Positions 44,330-53,101 of a stretch of DNA of 58,755 bases are shown here, one piece after another. Position 1 is the first letter of the stretch, and the number at the start of each line of letters is the position of its first letter. This DNA comes from [Collinsella] massiliensis (GTDB lineage Bacteria > Actinomycetota > Coriobacteriia > Coriobacteriales > Coriobacteriaceae). Where the stretch lies: the NCBI GenBank assembly GCA_000333815.1, contig CAPI01000055.1:1-58755 (forward strand). The letters are read 5' to 3'. The notes below the pieces were generated by a model that saw only the letters and a list, made by a program, of their open reading frames with translations, was not told the origin of the DNA and made no database searches. Both the position numbers and the translations under genes were made by a program.

Positions 44330-45256
44330 ATGGACGTCCTGTATATCGCCTCGCAGATGGTCATGCTCTCGCTGCCGATCGCGCTCGGGTACGCCATCCA
44401 CAAGGCGGGCATCATGAACGACGAGGTGGACCACGGTCTCTCGCGGCTCGTGCTCGAGGTCGCGCTGCCCTGCCTCATCGTGTCGTCCATCAGCTCGGTC
44501 GAGGTGCTGCCGGGCGCCGGCACCGTCGCCGTCGTGCTTGCCTGCTCCGCCGGCGCCTACGTCTTCGCGCTCGCGATGGGCTACGGCGTCTCGGCGGCCA
44601 TGCGCGTGCCGGAGGACGTGGCCCCGGCGTACCGCTACCTCATCACGTTCGGCAACTGCGGCTTCATGGGCTTCCCCGTGGCCGCGGCCGTGCTGGGACA
44701 GCAGTCGGTGCTGTTGCTCGCCATCGCGAACATTCCCGCGAACCTCGTCATGTTCTCGCTCGGCGTCTCGATGTTCCGCTCGCACGGCGGATGGCGGCGC
44801 ATGCTCGCCTCGTGCGCGGCGAGTTTGAGGACGCCCACGCTCATCGCGAGCATCGCCACGCTCGTCCTCGTGCTCGCCGGCGTGAACGACCTGGGCATCC
44901 TGGGCGGCGCCTTCGACATAGTAGGGCAGCTCACCACGCCGGCCGCCCTGCTCATCGTGGGGTCGTCGCTCGCCCGCTTCGACCTCAGGGCGATGTTCGG
45001 CAACTGGCGCGCCTGCGTGGCGACGTTCTTCCGCCTGCTCGCGATCCCCGTGGTCGTCCTTGTGGCGCTGCAGGCGCTCGGCGTGAACCCCGCCATCACG
45101 GCGGTGGTGGCGCTCGGCATCGGCATGCCCGTGGCCACGAACGGCACGCTCTACTGCCTGCAGTACGACGTGGACCTGAAGCCCATGGTGCAGGCCACCT
45201 TCCTCTCCGTGGTGGGTTCCATCGCCACGATCCCGCTCGTCGTGAGCCTCATCTAG
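44330..45256 (+). CDS. AEC (auxin efflux carrier) family transporter
   Basis: Ten-helix membrane transporter of 308 residues, standard length. VLYIASQMVMLSLPIALGYAIHKAGIM is the N-terminal repeat start, YLITFGNCGFMGFPVAAAVLG is the central conserved NxGxxGxP-like segment, and TPAALLIVGSSLA is the second-half signature. In bacteria such proteins move organic acids such as malate or amino-acid derivatives. It lies 129 bases after the YfcC-type gene; a GC-rich hairpin in between lacks a T-run, so co-transcription is possible. GAAGGGAAG precedes the ATG. Confidence 0.9.
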   Translation: MDVLYIASQMVMLSLPIALGYAIHKAGIMNDEVDHGLSRLVLEVALPCLIVSSISSVEVLPGAGTVAVVLACSAGAYVFALAMGYGVSAAMRVPEDVAPAYRYLITFGNCGFMGFPVAAAVLGQQSVLLLAIANIPANLVMFSLGVSMFRSHGGWRRMLASCAASLRTPTLIASIATLVLVLAGVNDLGILGGAFDIVGQLTTPAALLIVGSSLARFDLRAMFGNWRACVATFFRLLAIPVVVLVALQALGVNPAITAVVALGIGMPVATNGTLYCLQYDVDLKPMVQATFLSVVGSIATIPLVVSLI

Positions 45257-45402
45257 GAGGGCATCGAGGAGGGCGCGACTTTACCTATTGGTTACGAAGC
45301 GTTTACGTGCGGGCGCGTCCCCCGCGTGCCGGATGCTCCGGAAACCCGAGGTCGCAGGCGGTGCCCTGCATGCGTGCGCGGCATGTGTAAAATGTTCCGA
45401 AG

Positions 45403-45431
45403 TTGTTCGCGGGGCTTGGGCGCGGTATACT
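45403..45431 (+). promoter_or_regulatory. promoter of tatA
   Basis: TTGTTC, 17-base spacer, TATACT, 37 bases before the tatA ATG. A good match to a housekeeping sigma-70-type promoter. Confidence 0.75.
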
Positions 45432-45468
45432 CGTTCGAGCTTGTGTACCAGTTGTACGGAGGAATACT

Positions 45469-45729
45469 ATGCCTAAAGGCTTTGAGTGGATCGTCATTTT
45501 GATCATCGCCCTGCTCATCTTCGGACCCAAGGCGCTTCCGCAGCTCGGCAAGTCGCTCGGCTCGACGGTGAAGAACCTGCGCGAGGGCATGTCCGGCAAG
45601 GACGAGGAGACCGAGGCGCCCGCGTCCGAGAGCGATGAGGATCGCGAGATCCGCGAGCTCGAGGCGAAGCTCGCCGAGGCCAAGAAGAAGAAAGAGGAGA
45701 GCGAATCCGATAGCCCCATCTCGGAGTAG
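45469..45729 (+). CDS. tatA: twin-arginine translocase subunit TatA/TatE
   Basis: Pore-forming component of the Tat export system, 86 residues. One N-terminal membrane helix (WIVILIIALLIF) leads to the conserved FGPKALPQLGKSLG hinge and amphipathic helix, then a charged Glu/Lys-rich tail. The start at 45469 is fixed by ACGGAGGA. No tatC or tatB is adjacent. Substrates with twin-arginine signals exist in this window, for example the binding protein at 16088. Confidence 0.93.
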   Translation: MPKGFEWIVILIIALLIFGPKALPQLGKSLGSTVKNLREGMSGKDEETEAPASESDEDREIRELEAKLAEAKKKKEESESDSPISE

Positions 45730-45834
45730 CTTTGTTCTTCCTATAGAACGTTTGCGGCCGGCTACCCCGCGGGGGTCGTCGGCCGTTATCATGTGTAGCG
45801 CATAGCACCAGGATAGATGCAAGGAGCCCGCTCA

Positions 45835-46308
45835 ATGGAAACACCCGAGTTTGTACTTACCTCCGAAGGCCGTCAGAAGCTCGTCGATGAGCTCGCGTGG
45901 CGCGAGGGCGACCTCACGAAGGAGATCGTCGAGCGCATCAAGGCGGCGCGCGACTTCGGCGACCTCTCGGAGAACTCCGAGTACGACGACGCCCGCGAGG
46001 AGCAGGCGAAGAACGCCGCGCGCATCGCCGAGATCCGCGCCATCCTGGCCAACGCGAAGGAGGCCGAGGACACCGGCCACACCTTCACCGTCTCGCTCGG
46101 CTGCGTGGTGGAGCTCGTGGACGAGAACGGCGAGGTGAGCGAGGTCACCATCGTGGGTAGCACGGAGACCGACTCGCTGCGCCACCGCATCTCCAACGAG
46201 TCGCCCATCGGCCGCGCGATCATCAACCACGCGGAGAACGAGACCGTCGAGGTCCAGCTCCCCTCGGGCAAGACCCGCACGTACACCATCACGAAGATCT
46301 CGCGCTAG
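45835..46308 (+). CDS. greA: transcription elongation factor GreA
   Basis: Binds the RNA polymerase secondary channel and stimulates cleavage of backtracked RNA. 157 residues, normal length. The N-terminal coiled coil carries the acidic tip ARDFGDLSENSEYDDAREEQ, with the catalytic Asp/Glu pair at the turn; the C-terminal FKBP-like domain ends with ISNESPIGRAIINHAENETVEVQLPSG. The ATG at 45835 has AAGGAG upstream; an in-frame ATG at 45817 is less likely. Followed by a strong terminator, then lysS. Confidence 0.96.
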   Translation: METPEFVLTSEGRQKLVDELAWREGDLTKEIVERIKAARDFGDLSENSEYDDAREEQAKNAARIAEIRAILANAKEAEDTGHTFTVSLGCVVELVDENGEVSEVTIVGSTETDSLRHRISNESPIGRAIINHAENETVEVQLPSGKTRTYTITKISR

Positions 46309-46338
46309 GCCCCGGGTCGAGCGCACCTCGTGCACACC

Positions 46339-46374
46339 GGCTCCCCGGGGTCTCGGCCCAGGGGAGCCTTTTTT
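46339..46374 (+). terminator. terminator of greA
   Basis: GGCTCCCC / GGGGAGCC stem with a 14-base loop, followed by TTTTTT. Confidence 0.9.
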
Positions 46375-46390
46375 GACGAACCCCTCAGAC

Positions 46391-46422
46391 TGATAAATTG
46401 GTGCCAGACACCTTTTTATCAC
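46391..46422. repeat. single copy of the GTGATAAAAAGGTG-family hairpin repeat
   Basis: TGATAAATTGGTG CCAGA CACCTTTTTATCA: the right arm is identical to that of the 22776-22808 repeat, while the left arm has decayed. It lies between greA and lysS. Confidence 0.65.
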
Positions 46423-46464
46423 CGTGAAACCGATATACCAGCGCCGTGTGAGCAAGGAGAGATG

Positions 46465-48465
46465 ATGGCAGAGCAGCAGGAGCAGGGACGCCCGGCCGAC
46501 GCGCCGGAGGCGGCCTCGACGCTGAACGACGAGCGCGCGCACCGCTTGGCCAAGCGCGCCGCGATGCTCGAGGCGGGTGCCGACCCGTATCCCGAGCATT
46601 CCGAGGTCACGGACCATGTGGCCGATATCGAGGCGGCCTACGCCGGCCTCGCCGCCGGTGAGGACACCGAGGACGTGGTGAGCATCGGCGGCCGCGTCAT
46701 GGCCAAGCGCGGCCAGGGCAAGATCGCGTTCGTGGTCGTGCGCGACCCCTCCGGCGAGATCCAGCTCTTCTGCCGCGTGAACGACATGCGCCCGGAGGAC
46801 TGGGAGCTTCTCGGCGAGCTCGACCTCGGCGACATCGTGGGTGTGACCGGTGTGGTGGTGCGCACGAAGCGCGGCCAGCTCTCCATCGCGCCGAAGCGCC
46901 TCACGCTGCTCTCCAAGGCCGTGCGCCCGCTGCCCGAGAAGTTCCACGGCCTCTCCGACAAGGAGACCCGCTACCGCCAGCGCTACGTGGACCTCATCAT
47001 GAACGACGACGTGCGCGAAACCTTCCGCAAGCGCTCGGCCATCATCTCGGCGTTCCGCCGCTACATGGAGGACAACGCCTACATGGAGGTGGAGACGCCC
47101 ATCCTGCAGACCATCCAGGGCGGCGCCACCGCAAAGCCGTTCATCACGCACTTCAACGCCCTCAACCAGGAGTGCTACCTGCGCATCGCCACCGAGCTGC
47201 ACCTGAAGCGCCTGCTCGTGGGCGGCTACGAGCGCGTGTTCGAGATCGGCCGCATCTTCCGCAACGAGGGCATGGACCAGACGCACAACCCCGAGTTCAC
47301 CACCATGGAGGCCTACCGCGCCTACAGCGACCTCGACGGCATGAAGGAGCTCGCCGAGGGCGTCATCAAGGCCGCGAACAAGGCCATCGGCAACCCCGAG
47401 GTCATCGAGTACCAGGGCCAGACCATCGACCTGTCGGGCACGTGGCCGAGCCGTCCCATGACCGAGATCGTCTCCGAGGTCATGGGCCGGGAGCTCACGC
47501 TCGACACGCCCATCGAGGAGCTGCGCGCGGCGGCCGCCGAGTGCGGCATCGAGGTCAAGCCCGAGTGGGGCGCCGGCAAGCTCATCGCCGAGATCTACGA
47601 CGAGCGCGGCGAGGATTCCATCGTGAACCCCACCTTCGTGTGCGACTACCCCGTGGAGGTCTCGCCGCTCGCCAAGCGCTTCGAGGACGACCCGCGCCTC
47701 ACGCACCGCTTCGAGCTCGTCATCGCCGGGCATGAGTACGCCAACGCCTTCTCCGAGCTCAACGACCCCGTCGACCAGGCCGAGCGCTTCGCCCGCCAGA
47801 TGGAGGAGAAGGCCGGCGGCGACGACGAGGCCATGGAGTACGACGAGGACTACGTGCGCGCGCTCGAGTACGGCATGCCGCCGGCGGGTGGCATCGGCAT
47901 CGGCATCGACCGCGTGGTCATGCTGCTCACCGATTCCGCGAGCATCCGCGACGTGCTGCTCTTCCCGCACATGCGCCCCGAGAAGGGGAGCGCGAACGGC
48001 GCGGCCGCCGCGAAGGCCGCCGAGGCCGCGGCCGCTTCCGGCGCGAGCCCGTTCGTCGAGCCGAAGAAGCCCACGATCGACTACGGCAAGGTGAAGGTCG
48101 AGCCGCTCTTCGAGGACTTCGTCGACTTCGACACGTTCAGCCGCTCCGATTTCCGCGCGGTGAAGGTCAAGGCGTGCGAGGCCGTGAAGAAGAGCAAGAA
48201 GCTGCTCGCGTTCACGCTCGACGACGGCACGGGCACCGACCGCGTGATCCTCTCCGGCATCCACGATTACTACGAGCCGGAGGAGCTCGTGGGCAAGACG
48301 CTCATCGCCATCACGAACCTGCCGCCGCGCAAGATGATGGGCATCGATTCCTGCGGCATGATCATCAGCGCCGTGCATGCCGAGGGCGAGGGCGACGATG
48401 CCGAGGAGCGCCTGAACGTGCTCATCGTGGACGACAGCATCCCCGCCGGCGCGAAGCTGTACTAG
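46465..48465 (+). CDS. lysS: lysyl-tRNA synthetase (class II) fused to a C-terminal tRNA-binding domain
   Basis: Charges tRNA-Lys. 666 residues, well above the roughly 500 of usual LysS. An N-terminal OB anticodon-binding domain (about 65-170) is followed by the class II core with motif 2 [20 protein letters not shown] and motif 3 [14 protein letters not shown]. After an Ala-rich linker (about 512-530) comes an extra EMAPII/Trbp111-type tRNA-binding OB domain (about 538-666), recognisable by [31 protein letters not shown], and [19 protein letters not shown]. The frame is continuous. AAGGAGAG precedes two adjacent ATGs (46462, 46465); spacing favours the second. Followed by a strong terminator. 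Confidence 0.95.
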   Translation: MAEQQEQGRPADAPEAASTLNDERAHRLAKRAAMLEAGADPYPEHSEVTDHVADIEAAYAGLAAGEDTEDVVSIGGRVMAKRGQGKIAFVVVRDPSGEIQLFCRVNDMRPEDWELLGELDLGDIVGVTGVVVRTKRGQLSIAPKRLTLLSKAVRPLPEKFHGLSDKETRYRQRYVDLIMNDDVRETFRKRSAIISAFRRYMEDNAYMEVETPILQTIQGGATAKPFITHFNALNQECYLRIATELHLKRLLVGGYERVFEIGRIFRNEGMDQTHNPEFTTMEAYRAYSDLDGMKELAEGVIKAANKAIGNPEVIEYQGQTIDLSGTWPSRPMTEIVSEVMGRELTLDTPIEELRAAAAECGIEVKPEWGAGKLIAEIYDERGEDSIVNPTFVCDYPVEVSPLAKRFEDDPRLTHRFELVIAGHEYANAFSELNDPVDQAERFARQMEEKAGGDDEAMEYDEDYVRALEYGMPPAGGIGIGIDRVVMLLTDSASIRDVLLFPHMRPEKGSANGAAAAKAAEAAAASGASPFVEPKKPTIDYGKVKVEPLFEDFVDFDTFSRSDFRAVKVKACEAVKKSKKLLAFTLDDGTGTDRVILSGIHDYYEPEELVGKTLIAITNLPPRKMMGIDSCGMIISAVHAEGEGDDAEERLNVLIVDDSIPAGAKLY

Positions 48466-48536
48466 CTAAGGAAGCTTGCTGGGCTTCGGCCTGCACCACG
48501 TTGCAGGGGCGTGACCGAACAGATACGGAATGCAAG

Positions 48537-48567
48537 GGCGACCACCCGTTTGGGTGGTCGCCTTTTT
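48537..48567 (+). terminator. terminator of lysS
   Basis: Perfect 11-bp stem GGCGACCACCC / GGGTGGTCGCC with a 4-base loop and TTTTT. Confidence 0.95.
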
Positions 48568-48631
48568 GCTATCGATGCGGTAGAAACGCGCTAGCTCACG
48601 TCTCCTGTCAGATTAAAACAAACAAAATAAT

Positions 48632-48644
48632 CTGTGAAACACAG
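48632..48644. promoter_or_regulatory. candidate DeoR-family operator, site 1
   Basis: CTGTGAAACACAG, a 5-bp inverted repeat around AAA, just upstream of the aldo/keto reductase promoter. The core TGAAACACAG recurs three times before the aldolase/PTS operon. Confidence 0.6.
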
Positions 48645-48653
48645 AAATATGTA

Positions 48654-48681
48654 TTGAATCAAAAATCAAATCATCTATAGT
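48654..48681 (+). promoter_or_regulatory. promoter of the carbohydrate island's first gene
   Basis: TTGAAT, 16-base spacer, TATAGT, 49 bases before the ATG at 48731, in an AT-rich region that contrasts with the surrounding chromosome. Confidence 0.7.
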
Positions 48682-48730
48682 GAAGACGGTGGTCCGACGG
48701 TGGCATCTACGCGGAAGGACTGATGCATCC

Positions 48731-49711
48731 ATGAATATGGTGAAACTCGGCGATACGGGCATCGAAATATCGAAAATCGGCCTAGGAACATGGGCTATCG
48801 GCGGAGGTCCGGCTTGGAACGGTGATCTCGATACTCAGGTGTGCATCGATACGATTCACAAAGCGGGCGAGGTGGGCATCAACCTCATCGATACCGCTCC
48901 CGGCTATAACTTCGGCAACAGCGAAGTTATTGTTGGCAAAGCGCTCAAGGGCATGAATCGCAAGGACGTTATTCTTGAGACCAAGTGCGGTATCGTGTGG
49001 GAGCGCACAGGAAGCCTGTTTAACAAGGTGGGTGACCGTCAGCTATATAAGAATCTCACCCCTGAATCGGTTCGGGAGGAGATTGAGGCGAGCCTCGAGC
49101 GCTTGGGAACTGACTACATCGACATCTACATGACCCACTGGCAGTCGGTCGAGCCGTGCTTCACGCCTATCGAGGAGACTATGGAGGTCTTGCTTGATCT
49201 AAAGCGCCAGGGGAAGATTCGCGCAATCGGCGCTGCGAACGTCACGACCGATCACATCAAAGAGTATTTACGCTGCGGAGAGCTCGATATCATTCAAGCT
49301 AAGTATAGCCTGCTTGATCGTGCCGTCGAGGACGAGCTTTTCGATCTTTGTCGCGAGAACAACATCGTTATCCAGGCGTATTCTCCGCTTGAGCAGGGTC
49401 TCCTCACCGGAACCATCGAGAAGGGCTATGTGCCCACTGGTGCGCGCGCGAACAAGAAGTGGTGGCAGCCCGGGAACCTCGAGCGCGTTATCGACATGCT
49501 CGATAGCTGGAAGCCTCTGTGCGAGAAGTACTCGTGCGGCATCCCCACGCTTGCGCTCGCTTGGGTGCTCGCGCAGGGTGACTTCATCTCCATTCTGAGC
49601 GGGTCGACAACGCCTGAGCAGGTCGAGGAAAACATTCGTGCGGTTCAAATCGGGCTTACGAAAGACGATGCCGATTGGATGCGCGAGCAGGCCGAGCTGC
49701 TCGACGCGTAA
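48731..49711 (+). CDS. aldo/keto reductase
   Basis: NAD(P)H-dependent oxidoreductase of 326 residues with the AKR TIM-barrel fold. The catalytic tetrad is visible: Asp in INLIDTAPGY (with Tyr), Lys in ILETKCG and His in IYMTHWQS. IGAANVTTDHIKEY and the cofactor-site GSTTPEQVEENI are conserved. It begins the carbohydrate island and has its own promoter and operator. A likely role is reducing an aldehyde or keto-sugar formed in the pathway. GGAAGG lies upstream of the ATG at 48731; the open frame back to 48680 overlaps the promoter, so it is excluded. Codon use is less GC-biased than neighbours at the left. Confidence 0.9.
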   Translation: MNMVKLGDTGIEISKIGLGTWAIGGGPAWNGDLDTQVCIDTIHKAGEVGINLIDTAPGYNFGNSEVIVGKALKGMNRKDVILETKCGIVWERTGSLFNKVGDRQLYKNLTPESVREEIEASLERLGTDYIDIYMTHWQSVEPCFTPIEETMEVLLDLKRQGKIRAIGAANVTTDHIKEYLRCGELDIIQAKYSLLDRAVEDELFDLCRENNIVIQAYSPLEQGLLTGTIEKGYVPTGARANKKWWQPGNLERVIDMLDSWKPLCEKYSCGIPTLALAWVLAQGDFISILSGSTTPEQVEENIRAVQIGLTKDDADWMREQAELLDA

Positions 49712-49724
49712 GACGGCTGGTTTA

Positions 49725-49752
49725 GGGGGGCGTACCGCGTGTCACGCCCCCC
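49725..49752 (+). terminator. intercistronic hairpin after the aldo/keto reductase
   Basis: Perfect 9-bp stem GGGGGGCGT / ACGCCCCCC with a 10-base loop and a delayed T-run 10 bases later. It may reduce transcription into the MFS gene. Confidence 0.6.
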
Positions 49753-49794
49753 GATACGTGCATTTTTGGGTGCGAAGAAAAGGGGAGCGACGTG

Positions 49795-51252
49795 ATGACG
49801 ACAGCAAGGCTCGGCGACATGGATGAGGCATACGAACAAAAACGGATGCCCGAGACGGAGGAGCCGAACAGCGATGCCCGGATTGATCGCTTGCCGGAGA
49901 CGTTCTGGCGTTGGAAGATCTTTCTCATGTCCGGCCTTGCCGTCCTGTTCGCATGGAGCAACTATGTGAGCGGTCTCGTGCTCGCCCAGCTAACAGCTAT
50001 CGGCTGGGTTGATGCGACCAGCAGCGCCTTGTTCACCTCAGTGTATATGGCGGGAATGTTTTTCGGGTCGCTTCTGGGTGGCGTCATCGGTGATGCTATA
50101 GGTCGACGAAAGGGCTATTTACTCTTTGTCGGCCTCCACACCCTCTGCATGTATCTCGCTGCTGTTGCGCCGAATATCGAATTGCTTACGGTGATTCGTG
50201 CGGTAATGGGATTTGGATTGGGCGCGCTGCTTGTGACGATCTTCGCTGGGTTTTCTGAATATGTTCCCGCGGCGACGCGTGGGACCTGGATGGGGAGAAA
50301 TTCGTTTCTGGGCAACTGTAGCAATCCCATTTCGTCACTTCTGGCAACGCTTGTTACGCCACTCGTAACCGCAGATGCGAACTGGCGCCTCATGTTCGCG
50401 ATCCCCGCCGTGCTCTCTACATTGGTATGGCTATGGGCTTGGCGGCAGTATCCCGAATCGCCACGATGGCTTGAAAGCCGGGGGCGCTTCGCCCAGGCTG
50501 CGCGCGTATTGAACTCCATTGAGGATGAGGTCGAGCGAGAAAGCGGCGCCCCGCTGCCACCTGTTCACGCACACGCCGGTGCGTGCGGGGATTGTGCCTC
50601 GTCCGCGCATGAGGAGATTCCGTATAAGAGCCTTTTCCACGGCGACTTGCTGCGACGTGTCGTGCTCGGAGCGTTCGTGCTCGTGGCCATGAACGTGACT
50701 GCGTACACTCTGATGACGTGGCTCCCGACGATCCTCTTGCTCAAAGGCATCGATCTCAACAGCTCGTTCGCGCTTTATACCGTCATGGCGATAGGTGCGC
50801 CTGCGGGTGCCTTTTTAGGCATGCTGCTTATGGATCACCTGTCAAGAAAGGTGATGGGCATCGGGTTGTTGCTCATCATGGCTGTTCTCGGACCGGTGTT
50901 CGCGCTGCAGCAAAACCATCTTGCCATCTGCGTGTTGGGGTTTTTGCTCCAGGTTGTGGTAGAGATGTACGTGGTTTTCTCATCTGGTGTATATGTGCCC
51001 GAGATTTGGCCGACGGAGGTTCGGATGCGTGGATCCGGCCTTGCGAATTCGATAGGGCGTTTGAGTGGCATCGTTACGCCATTTTGCGTGGCCGCTCTTC
51101 TGAGCGCTTCGGGTGTGGTTCCGGTGTTTCTCATGATGTCCTGCGTGGCGCTGTCCACGGCGGCGGTCATCGCTCGGCTCGGGTTCGATACGCGTGGCAT
51201 GACGGCGGAGGAGATCGGCAATGTAGCCGTTGGTGGTCATGCCCGGGCATAA
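49795..51252 (+). CDS. MFS transporter, sugar-porter-like
   Basis: Major facilitator carrier of about 485 residues with 12 predicted membrane segments. The loop 2-3 motif GGVIGDAIGRRKGYLLF and the loop 8-9 DHLSRKVMG match the sugar porter/MHS type. YPESPRWLESRGRFAQAARVL after segment 6 is typical of the sugar-porter branch. The middle loop has a small His/Cys-rich stretch (HAHAGACGDC). AGGGGAG precedes GTG/ATG (49792/49795). It lies between the reductase and the regulator, so it probably imports or exports the pathway's sugar, polyol or by-product; the operon also has a PTS, so two transport modes coexist. Confidence 0.88.
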   Translation: MTTARLGDMDEAYEQKRMPETEEPNSDARIDRLPETFWRWKIFLMSGLAVLFAWSNYVSGLVLAQLTAIGWVDATSSALFTSVYMAGMFFGSLLGGVIGDAIGRRKGYLLFVGLHTLCMYLAAVAPNIELLTVIRAVMGFGLGALLVTIFAGFSEYVPAATRGTWMGRNSFLGNCSNPISSLLATLVTPLVTADANWRLMFAIPAVLSTLVWLWAWRQYPESPRWLESRGRFAQAARVLNSIEDEVERESGAPLPPVHAHAGACGDCASSAHEEIPYKSLFHGDLLRRVVLGAFVLVAMNVTAYTLMTWLPTILLLKGIDLNSSFALYTVMAIGAPAGAFLGMLLMDHLSRKVMGIGLLLIMAVLGPVFALQQNHLAICVLGFLLQVVVEMYVVFSSGVYVPEIWPTEVRMRGSGLANSIGRLSGIVTPFCVAALLSASGVVPVFLMMSCVALSTAAVIARLGFDTRGMTAEEIGNVAVGGHARA

Positions 51253-51339
51253 GTGCAGATATGGATATAATGACGCTAGAGGGAGGGGTTCCATGCAAGC
51301 TCCGCCCGTCCCGCTAGCTAGGTGTAAATGAGGTGCAAT

Positions 51340-52098
51340 ATGGTCGCCCAAAGTCGGCGTCAGTTCATCCAAGATGAGCTGTCTCAGACAGGCAAGGTCG
51401 TTGTCTCTGATTTGAGTGAACGGCTCGGTGTTACCGAAGAGACTATCAGGCGGGATTTGGAGCGCCTCGAAGCGGATGGCGTACTCAAACGGACATACGG
51501 TGGAGCCATTCCGAATCCGGAGCGCCGCTTGGTGACCGATGTCCAGTACTACAAGCGTGCCGCTCAGCGCGTCGATGAAAAGCGCAAGATTGCTCGGAAT
51601 ATGCTCCCCTTACTCGAGCATGCGCACACGGTCGCGGCAGACTCGAGCAGCACCACAGGAGAAGCTATCAAGCTTATCAAGGACCGTTCCGATTTGACGT
51701 TGCTGACCAATTCGACAGCTGCCCTGCAAGAGCTTGTCGATGGCAAGTTGTCTGTTATGGTTCCGGGCGGTGAGTTTCATCGCGGTACGCTCTCTCTACG
51801 CGGTGAAGCAACGAAATCGGCTATCAGACGGTATCGCGTGGATGCGCTTATCTTTAGCTGCATGGGCATCGACGAGAATGCCGTATTTGACAGCAGGCCG
51901 GAGGAGACAGAGGTCAAGCGCACGTTCATTGACCAGGCGGAAACGGTGATTCTCCTCGCGGATCATACGAAATTCGGCCGGGCGGCGTTTGTGCGTGTGG
52001 CATCGCTCGACAAGATAGACTATTTGGTAACCGATGAAGAGCCGAGCGAGGCATGGAAAGCGATTTGTGAGGAGCACCAGATAACGCTCGTGTATTAG
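51340..52098 (+). CDS. DeoR-family transcriptional regulator of the carbohydrate island
   Basis: Sugar-phosphate-responsive repressor, 252 residues. The N-terminal winged HTH is VVVSDLSERLGVTEETIRRD followed by LERLEADGVLKRTYGGAI (about residues 20-60), the DeoR signature. The C-terminal DeoRC sensor domain begins VAADSSSTTGEAIKLI and includes FSCMGID and ILLADHTKFGR. It lies between the reductase/MFS genes and the aldolase/PTS genes and probably controls both through the TGAAACACAG sites. The ATG at 51340 has GAGGTG upstream; 51328 is an in-frame alternative. Confidence 0.9.
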   Translation: MVAQSRRQFIQDELSQTGKVVVSDLSERLGVTEETIRRDLERLEADGVLKRTYGGAIPNPERRLVTDVQYYKRAAQRVDEKRKIARNMLPLLEHAHTVAADSSSTTGEAIKLIKDRSDLTLLTNSTAALQELVDGKLSVMVPGGEFHRGTLSLRGEATKSAIRRYRVDALIFSCMGIDENAVFDSRPEETEVKRTFIDQAETVILLADHTKFGRAAFVRVASLDKIDYLVTDEEPSEAWKAICEEHQITLVY

Positions 52099-52216
52099 AA
52101 GCGATGACCATCTGTGTGATACCGAAGGTAATTCGGTTGAGGCTGTAAGTGAAGCGCATACGGACGGGGTTCGACGGGCTGTCGGACTCCGCTCGCATTT
52201 CATATTAGCTATAAAT

Positions 52217-52231
52217 GTTTGAAACACAGAC
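52217..52231. promoter_or_regulatory. candidate DeoR-family operator, site 2
   Basis: GTTTGAAACACAGAC; shares TTGAAACACAG with site 4. Located in the 307-bp gap before the aldolase gene, about 100 bases upstream of the proposed -10. Confidence 0.55.
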
Positions 52232-52300
52232 TGGTAAGACCGTTTAGCGCTAAAAATATGCCATTCACAGATATATTTCTTTGAAATCCAACAATTTGCG

Positions 52301-52313
52301 TCTGAAACACAGA
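52301..52313. promoter_or_regulatory. candidate DeoR-family operator, site 3
   Basis: TCTGAAACACAGA, with arms TCTG/CAGA. It lies immediately upstream of TATACT (52322-52327), the probable -10 of the aldolase/PTS operon, so a bound repressor would cover the -35 region. Confidence 0.6.
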
Positions 52314-52321
52314 ATTAGCCC

Positions 52322-52327
52322 TATACT
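52322..52327 (+). promoter_or_regulatory. probable -10 element of the aldolase/PTS operon
   Basis: TATACT flanked by operator sites 3 and 4. The -35 is not clear, which would fit a regulated promoter. Confidence 0.5.
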
Positions 52328-52342
52328 CGTCACTGCAAGGCG

Positions 52343-52354
52343 TTTGAAACACAG
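52343..52354. promoter_or_regulatory. candidate DeoR-family operator, site 4
   Basis: TTTGAAACACAG, located just downstream of the -10, in a position to block transcription. Confidence 0.6.
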
Positions 52355-52405
52355 GACCACCACCAAACGCCTGCGATTGGCAGCAGAACGAGGTAAGGAG
52401 AGCTC

Positions 52406-53047
52406 ATGCTGTATCAGGAGACCAGGGAAGAGGTTCTGAAGTTCGCGGTGAAGTGTCTCGAGCACGGTCTGATTCACGGCACCGCCGGTAATGTTTCCAT
52501 GCGCGTTCCCGGTGAGGAGGCGGTTGTCATCACGCCGAGCGGCATTCCGTATGACACGCTGAAGCCCGAGGATCTCCCTGTCGTCTCGCTGTGGGGCGAG
52601 GTCATCGATGGCGATTTGAAGCCGTCTTCTGAAACCCCCATGCACACTGCTATTTTCCGTGCTCGCGCGAATGTGAACGGTGTGGTGCATACGCATTCCA
52701 TGTATGCAACGGTTATGTCCATCATGCAGAAGGAGATTCCAGCGATGGTGCCGCCTTCGAGCGCGTTTGCGCCCGTGCCGTGCGCGCCCTTCCAGCTTCC
52801 CGGCTCGAAGGAGCTCGCCGAAACCGTCGTTGCGACGCTTGGCGAGGATCATCTTGCTTGCACCATGCAGAATCATGGTCAGATCACCTGCGCTCCCACG
52901 CTTGCAATGGCTTACAAGGGTGCCGAAACCGTTGAGGAGTGCGCGCAGATTGCCTACCTCGCATATCAGGCGGGTTCCATGCAGGGTCTCCCCGAGGACG
53001 CGCGCGTAGAGCTGCGTCGTCGCGCCTTGAAGGGCCAAGCCGTATAA
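52406..53047 (+). CDS. class II aldolase/adducin family protein (L-fuculose-phosphate aldolase-like)
   Basis: Zinc-dependent aldolase or epimerase of 213 residues, the size of FucA, AraD and UlaF. It acts on a ketose 1-phosphate or pentulose 5-phosphate. GTAGNVSMRV and ITPSGIPYDTL are substrate-phosphate motifs; zinc ligands are in HTHSMYATVM plus a later His in MQNHGQI; Glu in PSSETPMHTAIF is the expected acid/base. AAGGAGAG precedes the ATG. First gene of the operon aldolase-IIB-IIC-aldolase-IIA. Aldolase versus 4-epimerase cannot be settled by eye. Confidence 0.88.
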   Translation: MLYQETREEVLKFAVKCLEHGLIHGTAGNVSMRVPGEEAVVITPSGIPYDTLKPEDLPVVSLWGEVIDGDLKPSSETPMHTAIFRARANVNGVVHTHSMYATVMSIMQKEIPAMVPPSSAFAPVPCAPFQLPGSKELAETVVATLGEDHLACTMQNHGQITCAPTLAMAYKGAETVEECAQIAYLAYQAGSMQGLPEDARVELRRRALKGQAV

Positions 53048-53101
53048 AGAGTAGGTAGTTTTCGGTCGTTGAGTTCGCACTTGTAGAAAGGACGTGCACT
53101 C

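Noticed and set aside
42641-44785. 714-codon open frame on the minus strand
   Set aside because: Antisense shadow of the YfcC-type and AEC transporter genes; low-complexity His/Asp/Glu/Arg translation.
45832-48378. 848-codon open frame on the minus strand
   Set aside because: Antisense to greA and lysS, crossing a strong terminator; no protein-like motifs.
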